A stretch of 50,012 bases of DNA. It comes from Planctomycetia bacterium. GTDB taxonomy: Bacteria; Planctomycetota; Planctomycetia; Pirellulales; Thermoguttaceae. Positions 44,782 to 50,012 of this stretch are shown one piece after another (position 1 is the stretch's first letter; the number at the start of each line of letters is the position of its first letter). The position numbers and the translations under genes are program-made. The stretch is from contig JAUNSJ010000028.1 in NCBI GenBank assembly GCA_030539295.1, positions 1 through 50,012 of the forward strand, written 5' to 3'. A model generated the notes under the pieces. It saw only the letters and a program-made list of their open reading frames with translations, had not been told where the DNA came from and ran no database searches.

Positions 44782-47703
44782 TTGAGAGAACAAGTTTGTG
44801 CCAGGGGAAAAAACAGGATTCACTATCTTTTAATTTTTATGATATGCCTGTTTCCTTCATTTGTGACTGCCGGTGAGCGTGGTGAAGAAGATTTGACTGA
44901 CGTGGTGATTTTGGCCAAAGATTTCGCAAAGGCTTCTCCTGAGGTCAATCCGGAAGAAATTCGGTGGTCGAAGCTGACCGTGCTCAACGCGCGTAGCGGC
45001 TTTATGGAATGGAATTTCTGCATTCCGGAGCCGGGCGGCCTCTATTATTTTCACATTTTGTACGCGACGGCACAAAGTCGTCCCGTCTCGTTTTCTCTCG
45101 ACGGGGAAGTCAAGTCGCCCCCGGGAGGAATTCTGGGTAATATAACCGGAAGCTTTTTTCGAGACGGACTTCGCTGGGAGGTCGTTGGCCCCTTTGAGTT
45201 ATTGCCAGGGGACCATCACTTTCGTTTGGATTCGCAATCGCACATGCCGCATTTCCGTGGCTTTCTGATTTCCGGAAGCGGCCAGGAAGTCACGCCGGAA
45301 AATAATCCTTTTGCCGAAATTGACCGTCAGATCGAACGTGAAGAAGCCGCACTTCGTCAGCAGCAGAACCAGTTCCGAAAAGACCAACTTAAAACCTGGA
45401 GCATGGGTACCGATTGTAACACGGAGGAGTTCGGACGGAAAATCGACTCGTTGCCTGTCGACGCACCAGATTTCGACGTGCAGATTTCCCTCTTAAAAAA
45501 GGAATTCGCAAGAAAAATCCTCTTGAACAATGACGTCCATGAGATTTTGTTTATCAAGCGCAAGACGAACCAGGGGTCACATTATTATACTGATTATATT
45601 GACGGTATCCATTATTTCGGTACGGATCTGGTGGTTCTTAATGTCGAGACAGGAGAAGAGCGCTCTCTCATCCCGAATATGACCGAAGGCGTTATTCATC
45701 GTTGTGATCTTTCCTACGATGCAAAAAAAGTTGTATTCGATTATAAAAGAAAATATGGCGAGGGGTTTCGTCTTTGGGAAGTTGGTTTGGACGGATCCGG
45801 ACTGCGTCAGATCACGTTCCCTCCCGATGACGAACCGGAACGAATCAGACGCTACGCCCATCGTTACGGCAATACCAACACCGACGTTTCCACTTTAATG
45901 TATTCACATCACACAGACGACATGCAACCATGTTGGCTCCCTGACGGTACAATTGCCTTCGTTTCCACACGTTGTGAAAAAGGTATTCTATGCGATGGCG
46001 GCGATCGTTTTACCACAACGGTTCTCTACCGCGTCAAGGAAGACGGAACAGAACTTGAACAACTGTCACAAAACGCCTTAAGTGAAGCGACGCCCTCGGT
46101 CACGGACGATGGCCGAATTCTCTACACACGGTGGGAGTACGTCGATAAGGGTTCGATTACGAATAAAGGGCTATGGACGGTCCGTCCCGATGGAACGGGT
46201 GCCGAAGAGGTTTACGGCGCCAATATCGCATGGCCGCCTGTTCATTATGCGGGACGATGTCTCTCGGGCTCGAATCACCTGTTCGTCTGCGTCGGAACGC
46301 CTCATATGCCCTTGGCGGTTGGTTCAGTTATTCTGGTCGACAATCGGAAGAACCGGCGCACAGGCGAACCTATGACCTATATAACTCCGGAAGTCGAAAC
46401 CCGGCATCTAAAGGGTTGGGATAACTATCCCAACGAGGCAAGCAAGCCAATTCAACCTCCGCTTAAATCCGGCTCTTCTTTTCACGACGATACGCAATGG
46501 GATGGTCATGGCAAAACGTTCAAAGGGCCACTTTATGGCGACCCGTATCCGTTGTCGGAAGAACTCTTTCTGGTTACCTTTAATCAGGACAAAGAGTGGA
46601 ACGATATTGCTGCCTATCAATTGGCACTCATCAATCGTAGCGGACTCCGACTGCCCTTTCATCAAGCGGACGGGACCTCATGCTGGTGCCCGATACCGGT
46701 CCATAAACGCGAGGTTCCTCCCCCTGTGCACGGCGTAATTGATTCGGACCTGGCGGCCAAAGGACTGGCTCAGGTTACCGTGAGCGACATCTACCAGGGC
46801 CTGGACGGCGTCGAGCAAGGCACAATAAAATACATTCGCGTAAACGAACATGTGGCGCGACCCTGGAGCGCGCGGCGATGGTGGAACGATGCGCTTGCCT
46901 GGAATGAAATCCATGACCAATTTGACCAGCAGCATTCGGTCATAACGCGCTATGCCCATTTGGGACTCAAGGTACAGCATGGAATCGTTCCGGTCGAAAG
47001 CGACGGAAGTGCGAATTTTTATGTCAAAGCCGATCGAAATATTTTCTTTCAGGCTCTTGATGCCGACTATAAGGAAGTTCAGCGAGAACGCACCTTTACG
47101 AATTATCGGCCTGGCGAAGTCCGTTCCTGCATCGGTTGCCATGAAACCGCCTCGGATACACTTGCGGCAAAACCCCGGCACTATCCGATTGCCTTGGCTA
47201 AGCCGCCGGTTATGCCCGGACCGCAGCCTGGTGAAACAACAGGTCAGCGCCCTCTGCACTTTCCTTCCGACGTTCAACCTGTCCTTGACCGATACTGCGT
47301 CTCTTGCCACGGGAATCAGGAGCCCGCTGCAAATATCACGCTGACCGGCGATTTGACCAGGCATTTCTCGCGATCTTATGAAGAACTTATGAACTGGAAT
47401 TCCTTCCCGGTCATTGGAGAGAACAACCCGAAATCGGGCAACGTTCACTATCTTCCGCCCTATTCGCTCGGGTCACATGCCAGTCGGTTGATCAAACGCA
47501 TTGAAGATCCAAACTCACCCTGCCACGTGAACATGACTCTCGAAGATCGCATTCGGCTCACGACCTGGGTCGATAGCAACGGGCAATACTACGGCAGTTA
47601 TTTCGGAAAAAAGGACATTCGATATCAAGAAGATCCCGAATTCCGACCGGAACCAACTTTCGAGGAAACGCAGACCTCAATTCCGCCCGGGGGACTTTGG
47701 TAA
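44782..47703 (+). CDS. HzsA-related PD40 / dihaem cytochrome c protein
   Basis: 973 residues from TTG 44782, with AAAGGGG before it and a signal peptide (IHYLLIFMICLFPSFVTA). The middle is a PD40/WD-like propeller (about 260-560: DLSYDAKKVVFD, QPCWLPDGTIAFVST, TPSVTDDGRILYTRW). After a region resembling the hydrazine synthase alpha subunit come two c-type haem motifs, CIGCH (783-787) and CVSCH (839-843), then LGSHASRLIKRI and a helical end. Two haems after a propeller is the arrangement known from HzsA, but such relatives are widespread in planctomycetes that do not do anammox. Periplasmic redox or binding function likely; substrate unknown. Third gene of the pseudopilin operon; its end converges on ruvC with a 16-bp gap. 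Confidence 0.85.
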   Translation: MREQVCARGKNRIHYLLIFMICLFPSFVTAGERGEEDLTDVVILAKDFAKASPEVNPEEIRWSKLTVLNARSGFMEWNFCIPEPGGLYYFHILYATAQSRPVSFSLDGEVKSPPGGILGNITGSFFRDGLRWEVVGPFELLPGDHHFRLDSQSHMPHFRGFLISGSGQEVTPENNPFAEIDRQIEREEAALRQQQNQFRKDQLKTWSMGTDCNTEEFGRKIDSLPVDAPDFDVQISLLKKEFARKILLNNDVHEILFIKRKTNQGSHYYTDYIDGIHYFGTDLVVLNVETGEERSLIPNMTEGVIHRCDLSYDAKKVVFDYKRKYGEGFRLWEVGLDGSGLRQITFPPDDEPERIRRYAHRYGNTNTDVSTLMYSHHTDDMQPCWLPDGTIAFVSTRCEKGILCDGGDRFTTTVLYRVKEDGTELEQLSQNALSEATPSVTDDGRILYTRWEYVDKGSITNKGLWTVRPDGTGAEEVYGANIAWPPVHYAGRCLSGSNHLFVCVGTPHMPLAVGSVILVDNRKNRRTGEPMTYITPEVETRHLKGWDNYPNEASKPIQPPLKSGSSFHDDTQWDGHGKTFKGPLYGDPYPLSEELFLVTFNQDKEWNDIAAYQLALINRSGLRLPFHQADGTSCWCPIPVHKREVPPPVHGVIDSDLAAKGLAQVTVSDIYQGLDGVEQGTIKYIRVNEHVARPWSARRWWNDALAWNEIHDQFDQQHSVITRYAHLGLKVQHGIVPVESDGSANFYVKADRNIFFQALDADYKEVQRERTFTNYRPGEVRSCIGCHETASDTLAAKPRHYPIALAKPPVMPGPQPGETTGQRPLHFPSDVQPVLDRYCVSCHGNQEPAANITLTGDLTRHFSRSYEELMNWNSFPVIGENNPKSGNVHYLPPYSLGSHASRLIKRIEDPNSPCHVNMTLEDRIRLTTWVDSNGQYYGSYFGKKDIRYQEDPEFRPEPTFEETQTSIPPGGLW

Positions 47704-47719
47704 TGCCAAGGCACACCGA

Positions 47720-48196
47720 CTAGCGCGAATGGTAGTAATGACACAAGGCAATCGCGGCGGCGTCGGCAACGTCAGGCGGGTTCGGGACGGATTTCAGATG
47801 GAATGTGACCGTAATGGCACGCTGCATCTGCTCTTTGGTGGCGCGACCGTTACCGGTTAAGGTGCGTTTAATTTTCGTCGCGGCGTACGGAACGACAGGG
47901 ATCCCGCTCTGGGCGGCGGCCAGACAGATGGCGCCTCGCACATGGCCCATGAGCACGGCGGTCATGGGCCGCTTATAGTGCGAATAGAGTTCCTCCAGGG
48001 CCAAGGCCTCCGGCTTGTACTGCGCAAGGACGTCTTGGATGCCCGTGTAAATATCGTTAATGCGGCCGGCAAGTGTCCGGGCATGCGAGGTCACCACGCC
48101 GGCCTCCAGGAGTCGAACGTCGTGCCCGTCGGACTGCAGTACGCCGTAGCCTGTTATGTTCAGGCCCGGGTCAACGCCAAGGATACGCCGGGTCAT
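47720..48196 (-). CDS. ruvC: Holliday junction endodeoxyribonuclease RuvC
   Basis: 158 residues, normal length. It resolves Holliday junctions with RuvAB. The catalytic carboxylates are all present: Asp9 in GVDPGLNITGYG, Glu68 in ALEELY, and Asp142 and Asp145 in PPDVADAAAIALCH. The ATG overlaps the stop of cysS as ATGA (48193-48196), so translation is coupled. ruvA and ruvB are not in the window. Confidence 0.96.
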   Translation of the reverse strand: MTRRILGVDPGLNITGYGVLQSDGHDVRLLEAGVVTSHARTLAGRINDIYTGIQDVLAQYKPEALALEELYSHYKRPMTAVLMGHVRGAICLAAAQSGIPVVPYAATKIKRTLTGNGRATKEQMQRAITVTFHLKSVPNPPDVADAAAIALCHYYHSR

Positions 48197-49764
48197 GACT
48201 CCACCGAGAAGACCGTACCGCCTGGCCGGTCTTCCAGAAGGATGCCCAGTTCCTTTAAGTCGGCCCGGATTTTATCGGCTGTCGCGAAATCTTTGTTCTT
48301 TTTCGCCGCCGTTCGCATATTGATCAGGAGCTGAATGAGCTTTTCGGTCAGTTCACTCTTTTGCTCACCGCCTGCAGCCGGCGCTTGTCGGAACAGGCCG
48401 AGTGTTCCGGTTAATTCTTTCATAACCGTAGCCGCAGTAATAAGTTGCTCAATATCAGCGGATTTCTGATTCGGGTCAAGTTCGGGCGATTCCAACTTTT
48501 GCGACTCCACAAATTTATTCAATTCGCGTACGAAGTCGAAAAGCGTGCCGATGGCCCCGCCGGTATTGAAATCGTCGTCCATGGCTTCCAGAAAGCGGTC
48601 GCGAAGAGCTTTGGCCTGGTCCAGAAGTGGGCCAGACGCTGCGGCGAGAAAGGCGTCGCCTTCGGCACGGGTCGCCGGGGCCGAAATCGACGCGTAAAAA
48701 TCACGGCCTGTCACACGCTCGAAACGCTTAAAGAATCGGTAGAACGTTTCCAGCCCTTTACCGACCTCGGCAATACGCTCTTCGCTGAAGTCGATCGGAC
48801 GCCGATAATGACTCGAGAGCAGAAAGAAGCGAATCGTTTCGGCTGGAATACGGGCAAGCATATCGCGAAAGGCACTGGCCCCTTTGGACTTACTGATTTT
48901 GCCAGCCTCTTGTGAGGCCAGGTCGCCCTCTTTGACCTCGGAAGAGCGCGTATTGCGGCCGCCGACTTTACCGACTTCGCTCGATGCCTGCATTAACCCG
49001 TTGTGCAGCCAGTATTTAGCCATGAGCTTGCCATGTCGGGCTTCACTCTGGGCAATTTCGTTTTCGTGATGCGGGAACTGTAAATCCAGCCCGCCGCCGT
49101 GAATATCGAACGTTTCGCCGAGCAGGGCACAGCTCATAACGGAGCATTCGATATGCCAGCCGGGCCGGCCTTCGCCCCACGGACTGGGCCAGGAAGGCTC
49201 GCCCTCTTTCGCCCGCTTCCAGAGGGCAAAGTCGAACGGACTCCGCTTGCGGTCGGCGGTACCGCCTCCTTCGCCGGTCATCTGCTCAAGAGTCCGATTA
49301 CTCAATTTTCCATATTCGGGGAACTTGGTCACGTCGAAATAGACATCGCCTTCAGAAGCGTACGCATAGTCTTTATCGATAAGGTCTTGCGTAAATTTTA
49401 TAATATCGCCGATGTACTCGGTTGCCTTGGGAAAGACGTCAATTCCGTCGACGCCCATCGCGGTTAAATTGCTCTTGTAATCGGCGGTCATTTCGGAGGC
49501 GACCTGGGCCATGGGAATCGCACGTCGGGCAGATTCCGCAATGAGTTTGTCGTCGACGTCCGTAATATTAACGACGAATCGAACGTCGAACCCGGAATAA
49601 ACGAGATATTTCTTAATCGTATCGAAGATGACCGGCCCGACCATGTGCCCTATATGGCTCGGCTTGTACACGGTTGGCCCGCAGAGGTAGATACCGACCT
49701 TGCCTTCCTGAACGGGTAAAAATTCCTCTTTCGACCGGGATAATGTATTGAAAACGCGAATCAT
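48193..49764 (-). CDS. cysS: cysteinyl-tRNA synthetase
   Basis: 523 residues from ATG 49764 (MIRVFNTLSRSKEEF); an upstream in-frame start would add 23 residues without family support. It charges tRNA-Cys. Seen: zinc-binding Cys28 in IYLCGPTVY, the HIGH motif (37-40), the zinc-ligand region WHIECSVMS, the HHENEIAQSEA region, and KISKSKG as the KMSKS loop. Between the HNGLM strand and KISKS there is an extra stretch of about 25 residues, longer than in E. coli. The C-terminal anticodon-binding helices end with KIRADLKELGILLEDRPGGT, typical of the family. Downstream of tRNA-Met and tRNA-Pro. Confidence 0.96.
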   Translation of the reverse strand: MIRVFNTLSRSKEEFLPVQEGKVGIYLCGPTVYKPSHIGHMVGPVIFDTIKKYLVYSGFDVRFVVNITDVDDKLIAESARRAIPMAQVASEMTADYKSNLTAMGVDGIDVFPKATEYIGDIIKFTQDLIDKDYAYASEGDVYFDVTKFPEYGKLSNRTLEQMTGEGGGTADRKRSPFDFALWKRAKEGEPSWPSPWGEGRPGWHIECSVMSCALLGETFDIHGGGLDLQFPHHENEIAQSEARHGKLMAKYWLHNGLMQASSEVGKVGGRNTRSSEVKEGDLASQEAGKISKSKGASAFRDMLARIPAETIRFFLLSSHYRRPIDFSEERIAEVGKGLETFYRFFKRFERVTGRDFYASISAPATRAEGDAFLAAASGPLLDQAKALRDRFLEAMDDDFNTGGAIGTLFDFVRELNKFVESQKLESPELDPNQKSADIEQLITAATVMKELTGTLGLFRQAPAAGGEQKSELTEKLIQLLINMRTAAKKNKDFATADKIRADLKELGILLEDRPGGTVFSVES

Positions 49765-49839
49765 GTGGAACCTGCCATTCTGACTAAAGTAAATCTGACG
49801 CAAGTAGGGTGCTCCTGCTCCGTCAGGGGACACAAGTCG

Positions 49840-49876
49840 AAAAAAAAAGGGCCTTGAGAGAACCCCAAAAACCCTT
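49840..49876 (-). terminator. candidate terminator after tRNA-Met
   Basis: On the minus strand AAGGG (49876-49872) can pair with CCCTT (49851-49847) and is followed by nine T (49848-49840). The stem is only 5 bp with a 20-base loop. Confidence 0.35.
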
Positions 49877-49882
49877 AAGAAG

Positions 49883-49956
49883 TGGCTGTGACTGGACTTG
49901 AACCGGTGACCTACGGCTTATGAAGCCGCCGCTCTAACCAACTGAGCTACACAGCC
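49883..49956 (-). tRNA. tRNA-Met (anticodon CAT), elongator type
   Basis: Minus strand: GGCTGTG pairs with CACAGCC, discriminator A. The anticodon arm GCGGC-TTCATAA-GCCGT gives CAT. A fully paired first acceptor base pair and GGCTGTGTAGCTCAG at the start fit the elongator rather than the initiator. Confidence 0.92.
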
Positions 49957-49964
49957 GAAAAAAA

Positions 49965-50012
49965 TCGGGGCAACTGGATTCGAACCAGCGACCTTTTGAC
50001 CCCCAGTCAAAC
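49965..50012 (-). tRNA. tRNA-Pro (anticodon GGG), partial
   Basis: The window edge cuts the 5' part. The anticodon arm TTTGA-CTGGGGG-TCAAA gives GGG, the T arm is GCTGG-TTCGAAT-CCAGT, and the acceptor 3' strand TGCCCCG is followed by discriminator A. It lies eight bases from tRNA-Met on the same strand. Confidence 0.88.

Noticed and set aside
44782..47703. True hydrazine synthase alpha subunit, hence an anammox organism
   Set aside because: No partner subunits or other anammox genes are present, and HzsA-related proteins are common in other planctomycetes.

Overview
The window looks like chromosome of a planctomycete (Planctomycetota; a Pirellulales-like lineage is my guess, not shown). The evidence is a DUF1559 pseudopilin with an [14 protein letters not shown] leader and a C-terminal H-x9-DG motif, a giant secreted protein with the planctomycete N-terminal motif LETLEDRQLLA, a HzsA-related PD40/dihaem protein, and several informational genes of bacterial type. 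No phage, plasmid, CRISPR or insertion-sequence genes were seen. The accessory character comes from one 17.9-kb gene, dispersed palindromic repeats and a G10 tract.

Layout. 1-2.8 kb: the end of a class II-like cytochrome c gene, then a YdjM/DUF457 membrane protein and endonuclease III. 2.8-3.8 kb: dispersed non-coding repeats and tRNA-Ser(GGA) with its own promoter. 3.8-8.1 kb: a degenerate RpiB-like protein, converging on a minus-strand series mcsB, TPR protein, rpsT, FHA protein. 8.4-11.4 kb: tRNA-Asn, more repeats and a minus-strand operon greA, UDP-sugar pyrophosphorylase, biotin ligase; the last gene runs into a dispersed repeat. 11.8-13.3 kb: prepilin peptidase. 13.4-16.0 kb: promoter, cobalamin riboswitch, Shine-Dalgarno-masking hairpin and metE. 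16.4-21.5 kb: an OmpA-like lipoprotein facing a minus-strand operon prs, phosphoglucomutase/phosphomannomutase-family gene, rpiB, radical SAM/SPASM gene.

22.2-40.1 kb is a single open gene for a 5,981-residue secreted protein. Its order is: planctomycete secretion motif, an IdeS/Mac-like cysteine-protease fold with catalytic Cys and His replaced, two PPC domains, a CARDB-like domain split by a large repetitive insertion, a third PPC domain, FN3, a caspase-like domain with catalytic His and Cys also replaced, an EF-hand loop, and nine CSLREA/parallel beta-helix units. It looks like a surface or matrix scaffold built partly from dead protease folds.

40.1-50 kb: a second copy of the composite repeat, a DUF6933-TPR protein, and a three-gene operon behind a strong promoter (DUF1559 pseudopilin with a frame-disrupting G10 tract, small lipoprotein, HzsA-related dihaem protein). 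Then come minus-strand ruvC and cysS, tRNA-Met(CAT) and a partial tRNA-Pro(GGG).

How the genes may work together: the prepilin peptidase is a plausible processing enzyme for the DUF1559 pseudopilin. RpiB and Prs form a ribose-5-phosphate to PRPP line. MetE is expected to be made only when cobalamin is scarce. All product names come from reading the translations; no database search was run.
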